DNA from: Bacteroidales bacterium
GTDB taxonomy: Bacteria > Bacteroidota > Bacteroidia > Bacteroidales > UBA932
Assembly: GCA_017561265.1 (NCBI GenBank)
Contig: JAFZDJ010000016.1
Location: 1-63,566, forward strand
DNA length: 63,566 nucleotides
Direction of reading: 5' to 3'
Shown one piece after another: positions 1-8,459 of this stretch. How positions within the stretch are numbered: position 1 is the stretch's first letter; every line of letters begins with the position of its first letter. The position numbers and the translations under genes were made by a program. Under the pieces are notes generated by a model. The model was not told the origin of the DNA and searched no databases. It worked only from the letters and a program-made list of their open reading frames with translations.

Positions 1-1
1 C

Positions 2-2164
2 ACTCAAGGATCGGGTAAGTCACTTTCTATGGTCTTCTTTGCCAAAAGGTTGCAAGATGCTGTTTCGTCTCCGACGATAGTTGTACTGACTGACCGAAAT
101 GATCTTGACGGACAATTATATCGTCAATTCGCCAGATGCTCGGAATTTCTTCGTCAGGTGCCGATACAGGCGGAAAGTCGCAAACATCTCGGTGAACTGT
201 TGAGGGAACGCGAGGCAAACGGAATATTTTTTACCACAATGCAGAAGTTTGAGGAGAATGAAGAACCTCTTTCTATAAGACGTAATATTGTGGTGGTGGC
301 AGACGAGGCTCATAGAAGTCAGTATGGATTGACGGAGAAGATAGATAAGGATGGCAAGGTGAAGATAGGTGCGGCGCGTCGTGTGAGAAATTCCCTGCCT
401 AATGCGACATATATAGGGTTTACGGGTACTCCTATTTCCCAGAAGGATCGTTCGACGCGTGAAGTTTTTGGCGACTATATCGATGTGTACGATATGACGC
501 AAGCTGTTGCAGACGGTGCCACACGTCCTGTGTTCTATGAAAGTCGCGTTGTTAACCTTAAGCTTGATGAGGCGACATTGCGTCGTATTGATGAAGAGTA
601 TGACTCAATGGCAGCGGAAGCGGAAGAATATGCTATAGAGAAGAGCAAACATGAACTCGGACGGCTGGATTCTATACTAGGCGCAGATGATACTATATCC
701 TCACTTGTAGAAGATATAGTTGGACATTATGAAGATTACAGACAGTTCGAGCAGACAGGAAAGGCTATGATTGTGGCATACTCTCGTCCGATTGCTATGA
801 AAATATACCGCAGGATGCTTGAACTTCGTCCGGAATGGAGGGATAAGTTGGCTGTCGTAATGACTTCCGGTAATAAAGATCCTGAGGAGTGGAGGGCAAT
901 AATAGGTAACGATAGTCATAAGAAAGAACTTGAAAGACAGTTCAAGGATGATGCGGGTCCGCTGAAAATCGTGATTGTTGTCGATATGTGGCTTACAGGC
1001 TTTGATGTACCATCGTTATCGACGATGTATGTTTATAAACCAATGTCCGGACATAATCTGATGCAGGCTATTGCGCGAGTTAACAGAGTGTTCGAAGACA
1101 AGCAGGGCGGACTGATAGTGGATTATGTCGGTATTGCATCGGCACTAAAGAGGGCAATGAACGATTATACTGTCCGCGACCGTAGAAATTATGGAGATAC
1201 AGATATAGCAAAGACAGCATATCCGGAGTTTCAAAAGAAACTGGAAGTGTGCCATGATTTATTGCATGGTTTTGATTATTCTGCTTTTTATGGGGAGTCA
1301 GATATGGAGCGTGCTTTGGCAATCAGCGGGGGCGTGGATTTTCTGCAATCTCCGACGAGAGTGGATATAAAGCAATTATACATAAAGGAGTCATTGTTAC
1401 TCCGCCAGTTATTGTCTCTGTGTCAGAGCCTTCTGAATCGTGAGGAAAGATTGAAGGCAGCTTATTTTGAAGCTGTACGTACGTTGCTTACACGTGTTGA
1501 AGGAAAGGGTAAGATCTCTCTTAAGGAAATAAATGAACGTATAAATGAACTTCTGAAACAGAGTATCAAGAGCGACGGAGTTATCAATCTTTTTTCGGAT
1601 GTCAACGAAGAGTTTTCTTTGTTTGATCCGAAGTTCCTGGAAGAGATTTCTCAGATGAAACAGAAGAATTTCGCTGTAGAGTTGTTGAGAAAACTCATTG
1701 CCGAGCAGATTCGAATATATCAGCGTACCAATGCTGTACGGGCACAGAAGTTTTCTGAAATACTTGCAAATGCAATGAGTAATTATCTCAAGGGAATGCT
1801 TACTAATGAGCAAGTGATTGAAGAATTATTGAAAGCCGCGCATGCTATCGCTAACGGTGAAGACGATGGAAAGAAACTGAATCTTACATCAGAAGAACTG
1901 GCATTCTATGATGCCTTGACTAGGCCAGAAGCAGTTGAGGATTTCTATACAAATGATCAGCTGATAGCAATTACGCGCGAACTTACAGAGGCATTACGTA
2001 CAAATAAAACAATTGACTGGAATATGAAGGAGAGTGCACGTGCCGGTATGAGACGTATTATCAAACGCCTCCTCAAGAAATATAATTATCCTCCAGAAGG
2101 TCAGGAAATGGCACTCGAGACGATCATGACACAGTGCGAAATGTGGAGTGAGAACAACATTTAG
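2..2164 (+). CDS. hsdR: Type I restriction enzyme R subunit (HsdR), 5' part missing at window edge
   Basis: The restriction (R) subunit of a type I system is an ATP-driven DNA translocase that pulls DNA and cleaves unmethylated targets. The reading frame is open from base 2 and already contains the Walker A motif ([10 protein letters not shown]), so the first ATG at 29 is internal and the N-terminal nuclease domain lies outside the window. Superfamily 2 helicase motifs follow in order: the DEAH box ([12 protein letters not shown]), the GFTGTP motif, [12 protein letters not shown], and the late motif QAIARVNR. The C-terminal 300 residues are helical and charged, as expected for the part that docks on the HsdM/HsdS core. 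No hsdM or hsdS lies downstream, so any partners must be to the left. Family assignment is firm; whether the system is intact is unknown. Confidence 0.93.
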   Translation, partial: TQGSGKSLSMVFFAKRLQDAVSSPTIVVLTDRNDLDGQLYRQFARCSEFLRQVPIQAESRKHLGELLREREANGIFFTTMQKFEENEEPLSIRRNIVVVADEAHRSQYGLTEKIDKDGKVKIGAARRVRNSLPNATYIGFTGTPISQKDRSTREVFGDYIDVYDMTQAVADGATRPVFYESRVVNLKLDEATLRRIDEEYDSMAAEAEEYAIEKSKHELGRLDSILGADDTISSLVEDIVGHYEDYRQFEQTGKAMIVAYSRPIAMKIYRRMLELRPEWRDKLAVVMTSGNKDPEEWRAIIGNDSHKKELERQFKDDAGPLKIVIVVDMWLTGFDVPSLSTMYVYKPMSGHNLMQAIARVNRVFEDKQGGLIVDYVGIASALKRAMNDYTVRDRRNYGDTDIAKTAYPEFQKKLEVCHDLLHGFDYSAFYGESDMERALAISGGVDFLQSPTRVDIKQLYIKESLLLRQLLSLCQSLLNREERLKAAYFEAVRTLLTRVEGKGKISLKEINERINELLKQSIKSDGVINLFSDVNEEFSLFDPKFLEEISQMKQKNFAVELLRKLIAEQIRIYQRTNAVRAQKFSEILANAMSNYLKGMLTNEQVIEELLKAAHAIANGEDDGKKLNLTSEELAFYDALTRPEAVEDFYTNDQLIAITRELTEALRTNKTIDWNMKESARAGMRRIIKRLLKKYNYPPEGQEMALETIMTQCEMWSENNI

Positions 2165-2304
2165 TGTGTCAGTGTATAACTATATGTATAACTGATTTTT
2201 TACTCCATTTAATTGCAGGAAGTAACAAATAGGGTGTGAGAATCGAATTTGTTACGGAAAACAGTATCAGGGAGTATCAAATTTTATAGCCGGTGACACC
2301 ACAG

Positions 2305-2340
2305 AAAACCTCGGCAGAAGCAATTCTGTTGAGGTTTTTT
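2305..2340 (+). terminator. Rho-independent terminator after hsdR
   Basis: The hairpin pairs AAAACCTCGGCAGAA with TTCTGTTGAGGTTTT (two G-T wobbles) around a GCAA tetraloop and runs into a T tract at 2335-2340. It sits about 140 bp after the hsdR stop and is on the correct strand. Confidence 0.75.
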
Positions 2341-2361
2341 CGTTATCAGAAATATTTGTTC

Positions 2362-2390
2362 AAAGTAAAAAGAACCGGAAATTTCCGGCC
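2362..2390 (-). terminator. Probable terminator of the debranching-enzyme gene
   Basis: The perfect palindrome CCGGAAATTTCCGG (2375-2388) lies just beyond the minus-strand stop at 2399. On the minus strand it is followed by TTCTTTTTAC, giving the GC-stem plus T-run arrangement of an intrinsic terminator. Confidence 0.55.
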
Positions 2391-2398
2391 CTTGTATT

Positions 2399-4483
2399 CT
2401 AGTATGTCAGTGCTGTCTCGTGATATGTCGCAAAGCATGGGTAGCTATCCAGCGGATCCGGCTGACAGAATTCCACGCCATCAAAGACTGGTGATCCGGT
2501 CTGGCCGGAAGGTTCTGAAATCTGAAGCTCGGCATCGATGCCATCAAGCTTGACTGTAACCTTTCCGTCCTTATACCTGTAGTGAAGTGTACCCTTGCCG
2601 ATCTTCACTGAAGTTTCGAGCGATGTGATTTCCGATGGGAGGTGAGGCTCTACTACGATGACTCCGTTCAGGAGGTCGGGACGGATGCCCAGGAAATGCT
2701 GGTACCATACACGGAGATGCTCTGCATTGCTCCATGCCTGAAGGAATGTGCCGGAACGGTTGACCCATGTCTGTCCCTCTCGTGGATGGGCATCTGCATT
2801 TTCGCTGAGACTGCCGACCGCTCCTTCATGAAGAGCCTGGCGGTTCATGTTCTTGAACAGCTCCCAGGCGGCATCAACCTGTCCGTATTCTATCATTCTC
2901 TGCATTGCCATACCATTGTTCCATAGCCATATGGTTCCGTTGTGGTATGCGTCGTCCTTATGATAGTAGTGCCAGTTCTCGTGCTGTGGATGGAACTGCT
3001 GGTCCCATTGTGCAAGTGAGGCTACTCCCCATGGATATACAAGTTCTTCCCATGAACGTCTTGTGACCTTCTGCTTGAATTCGTCGTCATTGATCAGGTC
3101 GAAGCAGTAGAGCTGATTAGGACGGAACTGCAGGTCAGGTGTGCCGTCAGCATTCAGATGGTCGTATATCATGACGTTTTCCTTGTCGCAGTAGTCATGC
3201 TCGAAGTTTCCTGCAAGCATCTGCGCGAGTCCGCTCCATTCCTCTGCAGAGCTGATATCGTCCATCAGAGCTGCGATCCTGCTGCCTGCTGTCAGCTGTT
3301 CGTACCACAATGCCTGGATGTCGTTCGCGCGGTTGCCGCGAGGCGATCCCGGAATTCCGTTGCGCTTTACGTCCATCCATGTATCTGCATCGGCATGTGT
3401 CAGGTAGCCCTTCTTGTCCATGTAGTTTGCAATCGATGCATTGATGCTCATCTTTATTGCTGGATATATCTCTTCCAGGAACTCGGTGTCTCCTGAATAT
3501 TTTGCAAGTTCGAATGCCTGGATCACGAGCCTTGGAGTTCCGTCTGTGGTGTTGTAGAGAATGCCCTCGAGGTTTGCTCTGTTAGGAATGCGTCCGTAGG
3601 TCTCGGATTCGGGATCCGTGTCCTGAAGCTTGACGAAATCCTTTAGAATCTGTTTCGCCACTTCGAATTGTCCTGTTACAAGACATGCGCCGGGCATTGA
3701 AATGAACATGTCTCGTCCCCAATATTCATTGAACCATGGCAGGCCGGCATAGATTCCGTTACCTTGCTGCTCTGTGATGAGTTCATCCATTGTGATGGTA
3801 ATCCAGTCGAGAGCCTTGTCCAGTTCAGGAAGATTCGATTTTGTCGGATTGAACTCCGTCACAAGTGAGTTGATCCTGTCTTTTCTTTGCTTGATGAGAG
3901 TTTCTCCATTAGCAAGAAATTCAGCATGGAGGGCTCTGCATTCCTCTTCTGTACCATAAGTAAGTATGAATCCGTCTTTGCCGTCACTTCCCGACATTAT
4001 GCGCATCTGAGGAGCTTCAGCAGGAGTGAAGTAAGTGAAGTAGCCATCTGTGTGTGATTCCTGAATCAGACTGTGGTCCAGGCTTATGGATGTTTCAGCC
4101 CCGTCTGTTTCGATACCGATATGTATTATCGGAAGATTGTCCACCATGCGGAATGTCTCTACCGCATTGTCCCATTTACGTACAAGTCGGTCGGGATATA
4201 CCGTACATTCCGCTTCACTCCTGTCCAGTTCCTTGCCGTCGACGGAGATTGTATAGTCTGCCAGAATGCGTTTCTTCGCCATGTTCCATCCCGAGTACCA
4301 CTGCAGCTCTTCCTGATGGGTGGTGCCATACCAATAACCTGCCTTTTTGTCCGTGTAGGAATATTCTCGGTTTTCATCAGCGTCTACAGTCACACCCAAT
4401 GAATCTATTTTGCATTCATCTGTTTCTCCACATGATGAAAAGGCCAATGCGATAGCCATAAATGTCGTCAATTTGAGTTTCAT
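2399..4483 (-). CDS. Glycogen debranching enzyme-like lipoprotein (amylo-alpha-1,6-glucosidase family)
   Basis: The 694-residue protein has a lipoprotein signal (hydrophobic run MAIALAFSSC, Cys18 in the lipobox). The C-terminal two thirds resemble the (alpha/alpha)6-barrel of amylo-alpha-1,6-glucosidases (GDE_C), with the characteristic block GLPWFNEYWGRDMFISMPG and later WLWNNGMAMQRM and RSGTFLQAWSNAEH. It is probably anchored outside the cytoplasm and trims alpha-1,6 branches or related alpha-glucosides. Start chosen at the ATG at 4483 rather than the TTG two codons upstream because it places the signal peptide at the N terminus. It is monocistronic, with no SusC/D-type genes beside it, so the substrate is not given by context. 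The exact glycosidic bond attacked is an inference. Confidence 0.8.
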   Translation of the reverse strand: MKLKLTTFMAIALAFSSCGETDECKIDSLGVTVDADENREYSYTDKKAGYWYGTTHQEELQWYSGWNMAKKRILADYTISVDGKELDRSEAECTVYPDRLVRKWDNAVETFRMVDNLPIIHIGIETDGAETSISLDHSLIQESHTDGYFTYFTPAEAPQMRIMSGSDGKDGFILTYGTEEECRALHAEFLANGETLIKQRKDRINSLVTEFNPTKSNLPELDKALDWITITMDELITEQQGNGIYAGLPWFNEYWGRDMFISMPGACLVTGQFEVAKQILKDFVKLQDTDPESETYGRIPNRANLEGILYNTTDGTPRLVIQAFELAKYSGDTEFLEEIYPAIKMSINASIANYMDKKGYLTHADADTWMDVKRNGIPGSPRGNRANDIQALWYEQLTAGSRIAALMDDISSAEEWSGLAQMLAGNFEHDYCDKENVMIYDHLNADGTPDLQFRPNQLYCFDLINDDEFKQKVTRRSWEELVYPWGVASLAQWDQQFHPQHENWHYYHKDDAYHNGTIWLWNNGMAMQRMIEYGQVDAAWELFKNMNRQALHEGAVGSLSENADAHPREGQTWVNRSGTFLQAWSNAEHLRVWYQHFLGIRPDLLNGVIVVEPHLPSEITSLETSVKIGKGTLHYRYKDGKVTVKLDGIDAELQISEPSGQTGSPVFDGVEFCQPDPLDSYPCFATYHETALTY

Positions 4484-4561
4484 ATCCAATGTTTGTTTTT
4501 TGCGGCCCCTAAGTTAGCGAATATCCGGAAACTTTAGTATTTTTACTTCATATTTCATTTT

Positions 4562-5206
4562 ATGGAAATCAGACCGATAGCACATATAAGGACGGATTTC
4601 CCTGAAAAGTTCGGGATACCTCGTCAGAGCGGACTGGCCAGAAGTCTGCGCGGGAGGATTGTATTCGAACCGGAATACCGCAATCCTGATGCTTTGCGGG
4701 GACTGGAAGACTTTTCTCATATATGGCTTATATGGGAGTTTTCGGCGAATCGGTCCACTTCATCATGGCAGCCTACAGTACGTCCTCCAAGACTCGGAGG
4801 CAATGCTTCCATGGGTGTGTTTGCGACAAGGTCACCGTTCAGACCCAACCCTCTCGGACTCTCGTGTGTAAAATTGGAATCGATAGAATTTTCGACCAAT
4901 GAAGGCCCGGTCATACATGTCTGCGGTGCGGATCTCATGGATGGTACTCCGATTTATGACATCAAGCCATATATAAGATATGCTGATGCCAGACCTGAGG
5001 CCGTATGCGGTTATGTGGATTCTTTGGAAGAACGTTCCCTGAAGGTCGTTTTCCCGACAGACCTTTCTGAAAAGATACGTGACAAGTCCGTTATACCGGC
5101 ATTGATCGAGACGTTGAGACTGGATCCCCGACCTTCGTATCATGATGATTCAGAAAGAATATATGGTCTTTCATTTTCTGATTTCAACGTCAGGTTCAAA
5201 GTGTAG
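4562..5206 (+). CDS. trmO: tRNA (N6-threonylcarbamoyladenosine(37)-N6)-methyltransferase TrmO
   Basis: TrmO (TsaA/YaeB family) methylates t6A37 of certain threonine tRNAs using SAM. The 214-residue length is near the family norm. Recognisable blocks are the N-terminal IRPIAHIRTDFPEKFGIPRQ, then LEDFSHIWLIWEF, the RPPRLGG and FATRSPFRPNPLGLSCVKL signature region, and DLMDGTPIYDIKPYI. It is transcribed divergently from the debranching lipoprotein with only about 80 bp between them. The following channel gene is on the same strand about 80 bp away. Family assignment is secure; the specific tRNA substrate is from family knowledge. Confidence 0.92.
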   Translation: MEIRPIAHIRTDFPEKFGIPRQSGLARSLRGRIVFEPEYRNPDALRGLEDFSHIWLIWEFSANRSTSSWQPTVRPPRLGGNASMGVFATRSPFRPNPLGLSCVKLESIEFSTNEGPVIHVCGADLMDGTPIYDIKPYIRYADARPEAVCGYVDSLEERSLKVVFPTDLSEKIRDKSVIPALIETLRLDPRPSYHDDSERIYGLSFSDFNVRFKV

Positions 5207-5288
5207 GGAGGAGTACTTACTGTTGTGAATGTGGAATCATTGCACCATAAATCTGATTGATGTATATTTGTACTTGAAAATAAAGCTT

Positions 5289-5906
5289 ATGAAAAATCTG
5301 TTGCGATCATCGATATTTGCCGGCATCGCTATCGGAACTGCCGGCTTCGGCTTTCTTGCTGCCGGAGTTCAGTCTGAGGCATATGGCTCTCTTGCAGGTG
5401 CAGTACTTTTCTCTTTCGGACTTCTTACAGTAGTAGGCTATAAATTGAAGTTGTATACCGGTACTGCAGGATTCATAATGAAGAATGAGGTGGGAAGCCT
5501 CTTCATGATACTTTTGGGAAATATAGCAGGATGTTTCATCGCATCACTCCTCGCCCGTGTCACTCCTCTGGAAATACAAGACGCAGCTCAAAGAATACTT
5601 GAACTGCGTCTTCGCACCGGTGCATTACGTTGCGGTCTTCTTGGTATAGGATGCGGCTTCATCATGACGACAGCCGTGCAGTTTGCACGTCAGAAGCAGT
5701 ACCTGCCACTGCTTTTCGGTGTGCCGCTTTTCATCATATGCGGATTTACCCACTGCGTTGCCGATGCATTCTATTACATGTGTGTTCCGTTGGCTTTCTG
5801 GAAGGCTCATGCCCTTCAGATCATTACAGTATACATATGCATCGTGCTCGGCAATCTTGTAGGCTGCAACCTTTACAGAATCGTCCTTTCCAAAGAGCAA
5901 TATTGA
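5289..5906 (+). CDS. Formate/nitrite transporter (FNT) family membrane protein, short
   Basis: FNT proteins are pentameric aquaporin-like channels for formate, nitrite or hydrosulfide. This 205-residue protein has about six hydrophobic segments. FNT-like patches include YTGTAGFIMKNEVGSLFMILLGNIAGCF and CGFTHCVADAFYYM; the latter matches the region containing the pore histidine (position of SGFEHS in FocA). I chose the ATG at 5289 because the frame upstream to 5229 would add a poorly hydrophobic leader before the first membrane helix. It is roughly 60 residues shorter than typical FNT channels, mainly in loops and the C terminus. Substrate cannot be told; no formate or nitrite enzyme genes are nearby. 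Confidence 0.75.
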   Translation: MKNLLRSSIFAGIAIGTAGFGFLAAGVQSEAYGSLAGAVLFSFGLLTVVGYKLKLYTGTAGFIMKNEVGSLFMILLGNIAGCFIASLLARVTPLEIQDAAQRILELRLRTGALRCGLLGIGCGFIMTTAVQFARQKQYLPLLFGVPLFIICGFTHCVADAFYYMCVPLAFWKAHALQIITVYICIVLGNLVGCNLYRIVLSKEQY

Positions 5907-5909
5907 TTC

Positions 5910-6338
5910 TTATTCCTCCACTCTGAACCAGTCCATTGTTCTTCCGATAAGACCCTTCTTGTCAAGCGAACCACGGACCTTGAGCACCTTGCCATCTACC
6001 TTCATGGAACAATTATAGGTCTTTCCGTTACCCGGATCGTAGATCTTTCCACCGGAATATTCGCCGTTGGATGCCTTCAGTCCGCTCAGCATGTTGAGCC
6101 CCATGAGCTGGCGGCTGCGAAGATTCGAGTCAGGGTTGTTTCTGTCGGTCGCAGGCTTTCCGTCAGGTCCGTTCGGGTTGTTGAGCCATACGATCTTTCC
6201 ATTGAATGCGTCTCCGTGCTTATAGACTTCAACGATTGCACTTCCGTCTTCAAGTTTCCACTTTCCTATTACGTCCTGTGCAAAAGCCGCAGCAAGCGGC
6301 ATAAGCATGAAAATCATGCTGAAAATGATTTTTCTCAT
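5910..6338 (-). CDS. DUF2147 family exported protein
   Basis: A 142-residue protein with a clear signal peptide (MRKIIFSMIFMLMPLAAAFA, cleavage before QDVIG). The mature part matches DUF2147 proteins: GKWKLEDGSAIVEVYKHGD, KIVWLNNP, then GGKIYDPGNGKTYNCSMKV and a C-terminal RTMDWFRVE. These small lipocalin-like beta proteins are common in Bacteroidota and Proteobacteria and have no established function. It converges with the FNT gene (3-bp gap) and is divergent from trpS. A minus-strand -7 box TATCTTTG at 6364-6371 supports independent transcription. Confidence 0.85.
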   Translation of the reverse strand: MRKIIFSMIFMLMPLAAAFAQDVIGKWKLEDGSAIVEVYKHGDAFNGKIVWLNNPNGPDGKPATDRNNPDSNLRSRQLMGLNMLSGLKASNGEYSGGKIYDPGNGKTYNCSMKVDGKVLKVRGSLDKKGLIGRTMDWFRVEE

Positions 6339-6363
6339 CTTTTTGTGGTTTTAGTTACAAGAG

Positions 6364-6371
6364 CAAAGATA
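6364..6371 (-). promoter_or_regulatory. -7 box for the DUF2147 gene
   Basis: On the minus strand the sequence reads TATCTTTG, matching the Bacteroidota -7 consensus TAnnTTTG, 26 bases from the ATG at 6338. No good -33 TTG at the usual distance is obvious. Confidence 0.55.
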
Positions 6372-6412
6372 TCAAATCCTCCGTTCAATATGAACATTAA
6401 TGAAAAGATTGT

Positions 6413-6420
6413 TATATTTG
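6413..6420 (+). promoter_or_regulatory. -7 box for trpS
   Basis: TATATTTG matches TAnnTTTG and gives a 5' leader of about 50 bases before trpS. The leader contains only a small hairpin GGTGA-AA-TCACC (6433-6444); it is too short for a T-box. Confidence 0.55.
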
Positions 6421-6475
6421 TGTGATTTTTGTGGTGAAATCACCAATAATAACGCCAAATCTATAACATCAACAT

Positions 6476-7591
6476 ATGGGAAAAGTAATTTTGACAGGTG
6501 ACCGTCCTACTGGAAAACTTCATCTCGGTCATTATGTAGGTTCTCTGAAGAGAAGGGTAGAGCTGCAGAACTCAGGTGAATTTGAAAAGATATTCATCAT
6601 GATAGCCGACGCTCAGGCTCTGACCGATAATGCAGACAATCCTGAAAAGATCAGACAGAACATAATAGAAGTAGCTCTTGATTATCTTTCGGCAGGACTC
6701 GATCCTGAGAAGGTTACGATCTTCATCCAGTCTCAGGTTCCTGAGCTCTGCGAACTTGCATTCTATTATATGAATCTCGTGACTGTACAGCGTCTTCAGC
6801 GTAATCCTACCGTGAAGCAGGAGATCCAGCTGAGAGGCTTTTCAGAAGGAGATGAAGATGAGAATCAGAACAAGAAAGGAACACCTGTAGGATTCTTTAC
6901 ATATCCGATCAGCCAGGCTTCAGATATTACAGCGTTCAAGGCCACAACTGTGCCGGTAGGTGTTGATCAGGCTCCTATGATCGAGCAGACACGTGAGATA
7001 GTACATAAATTCAATGCTGTATATGGAGAGACACTTGTCATTCCGGAGATGCTTCTTCCTGAAAATGCAGCATGCCTCCGCCTTCCTGGTACCGATGGAA
7101 AGGCCAAGATGAGCAAGTCGCTCGGAAACTGCATCTATCTTTCTGATACATCGAAGGAAATCAAGAAGAAGGTCAACAGCATGTATACGGACCCGGAACA
7201 CCTCCAGATCACCGATCCTGGACATGTCGAGGGTAATGTCGTGTTTACATATCTTGATGCGTTCAGTACGCCAGAACATTTCGCGAAGTTCCTTCCTGAA
7301 TATGCAAGCCTTGATGAGATGAAGGATCATTATCGTCGCGGCGGACTCGGAGACGGTACGTGCAAGAAGTTCCTCTTCAACATCATGGAAGACTTCCTCC
7401 AGCCTATGCGTGAGAGAAGAGCACAGTATGAGCAGAACATCCCTCATGTATACGAAATCCTCCGCAAGGGTTCAGAGGCGGCTCGTGCAGAGGCAGCGAA
7501 GACACTTGCAGAAGTGCGCAAAGCCATGCAGATCGACTATTTTGATGATGCCGATCTCATAGCTGAGCATACAAAGAAATATCAGAAGTAA
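6476..7591 (+). CDS. trpS: Tryptophanyl-tRNA synthetase
   Basis: Class I aminoacyl-tRNA synthetase that charges tRNA-Trp in the cytoplasm. The 371-residue protein shows the HIGH-type motif in [14 protein letters not shown] (residues 11-24), the specificity region [13 protein letters not shown], and the KMSKS loop at residues 211-215. Between roughly residues 123 and 136 there is an acidic/basic insertion ([12 protein letters not shown]), which makes it slightly longer than short bacterial TrpRS; this form is common in Bacteroidota. The stop codon abuts the stop of the convergent cupin gene with no gap. Confidence 0.97.
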   Translation: MGKVILTGDRPTGKLHLGHYVGSLKRRVELQNSGEFEKIFIMIADAQALTDNADNPEKIRQNIIEVALDYLSAGLDPEKVTIFIQSQVPELCELAFYYMNLVTVQRLQRNPTVKQEIQLRGFSEGDEDENQNKKGTPVGFFTYPISQASDITAFKATTVPVGVDQAPMIEQTREIVHKFNAVYGETLVIPEMLLPENAACLRLPGTDGKAKMSKSLGNCIYLSDTSKEIKKKVNSMYTDPEHLQITDPGHVEGNVVFTYLDAFSTPEHFAKFLPEYASLDEMKDHYRRGGLGDGTCKKFLFNIMEDFLQPMRERRAQYEQNIPHVYEILRKGSEAARAEAAKTLAEVRKAMQIDYFDDADLIAEHTKKYQK

Positions 7592-7924
7592 CTACTGCTG
7601 AGGAACGACGGCGCAGAATACAAGATCGGCGTCGGAGTCGTTTATCAGGCTGTGGGTTCCACCCTTAGGGCAGTACAGGCAATCACCGGCCTGTACTGCT
7701 TTTTTCATGCCTTCTTCCAGGATGCTGCCACAGCCCTCCAGAATGAATATCACTTCGCAGCTGTCCTCATGTGTATGTGTTCCGATAGAGGCACCTGGTA
7801 TCAGTCGTGCCTTAGTCAGTATCCTGTTGGTTCCGTCGAAGTACATGCGTGCTTCCAGATGCTTTTCGCCGCCCTTGAAATTCTCCAGGTGTGAAAGTTC
7901 GATATCCTGTTCTCTGATTATCAT
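7592..7924 (-). CDS. Small cupin-domain protein
   Basis: A 110-residue single-domain cupin. The first cupin motif is visible as GTHTHEDSCEVIFILEG, with His-x-His and Glu positioned as metal ligands. The second is YCPKGGTHSLIN. I chose the ATG at 7924 (MIIREQDIEL); the longer frame would add 14 residues that overlap the terminator region upstream. Such proteins can be isomerases, dioxygenases or sugar-binding proteins, and the substrate is not evident. It is separated from the upstream Dabb gene by an intrinsic terminator, so it probably uses its own promoter. Confidence 0.85.
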   Translation of the reverse strand: MIIREQDIELSHLENFKGGEKHLEARMYFDGTNRILTKARLIPGASIGTHTHEDSCEVIFILEGCGSILEEGMKKAVQAGDCLYCPKGGTHSLINDSDADLVFCAVVPQQ

Positions 7925-7949
7925 GGTTTTCTTTAACTGTATCCGTAAA

Positions 7950-7978
7950 ATAAGGGTCACCATCACGGTGACCCTTTC
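7950..7978 (-). terminator. Terminator after the Dabb gene
   Basis: A perfect 10-bp stem AAGGGTCACC / GGTGACCCTT (7952-7961 with 7967-7976) surrounds a five-base loop, and on the minus strand it is followed by ATTTTACGG. It separates the Dabb gene from the cupin gene. Confidence 0.7.
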
Positions 7979-7995
7979 CTTAAGGATTATGAATC

Positions 7996-8295
7996 CTATC
8001 TTTCGTACTCGACTTTTGCACGAACTTCTGCAATGGTCTTTACGTATTCTATAACGTTGCCCCTCAAGGTATCTGCCTTGTAAGCTGCGAGAGACTCCCA
8101 GCTGTCAAAGTCCGCAAGCATTACAGCGTCGTATGAAGTCTTGCCTTCATTTCTGTTAACGCCTACCTCAATGCTCTTAAGACCTGGCACGAGTCCCAGG
8201 AGGGACTCATATTTTTCCTTGACGTCTTCGGCGAGTTCTTTAGAAGTCTTGCCATCTGATGGCTTGAACTTCCACATTACACAATATCTTACCAT
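7996..8295 (-). CDS. Dabb (stress-responsive A/B barrel) domain protein
   Basis: A 99-residue protein covering a single Dabb domain of the dimeric alpha-beta barrel type. It shows the N-terminal strand MVRYCVMWKF, the central GLVPGLKSIEVGVN, and YDAVMLADFDSWESLAAYKAD. Members are mostly of unknown biochemical role; some are plant cyclases or stress proteins. A likely minus-strand promoter has -33 TTTTTGG, a 19-base spacer and the -7-like TACCTTAG at 8329-8336. It is followed by a strong terminator, so it is a single-gene unit. Confidence 0.85.
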   Translation of the reverse strand: MVRYCVMWKFKPSDGKTSKELAEDVKEKYESLLGLVPGLKSIEVGVNRNEGKTSYDAVMLADFDSWESLAAYKADTLRGNVIEYVKTIAEVRAKVEYER

Positions 8296-8328
8296 ATCTG
8301 CTAGTGTTTAGTGTTCATAATCGTCGTC

Positions 8329-8362
8329 TAAGGTAGGGATAATCCATGATATTACCAAAAAT
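8329..8362 (-). promoter_or_regulatory. Probable promoter of the Dabb gene
   Basis: On the minus strand TTTTTGG is followed after 19 bases by TACCTTAG, one mismatch from the TAnnTTTG box, giving a 5' leader of about 30 bases before the ATG at 8295. Confidence 0.4.
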
Positions 8363-8459
8363 AATTTCCAATTCTCCGCCATTTTAAATGAAATGAAGAA
8401 TCTTTTACGAATTATCTCCAAATTTTATTAAATTTGACTTTTTATACGGATTGTACAAC

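Noticed and set aside
2293..2553. 86-codon plus-strand frame after the hsdR terminator
   Set aside because: It overlaps the 3' end of the debranching lipoprotein gene and the terminator hairpins and shows no conserved composition; a shadow frame.
6421..6475. T-box or attenuator in the trpS leader
   Set aside because: The leader is about 50 bases and has only a 5-bp hairpin with no T-run or Trp-codon peptide.
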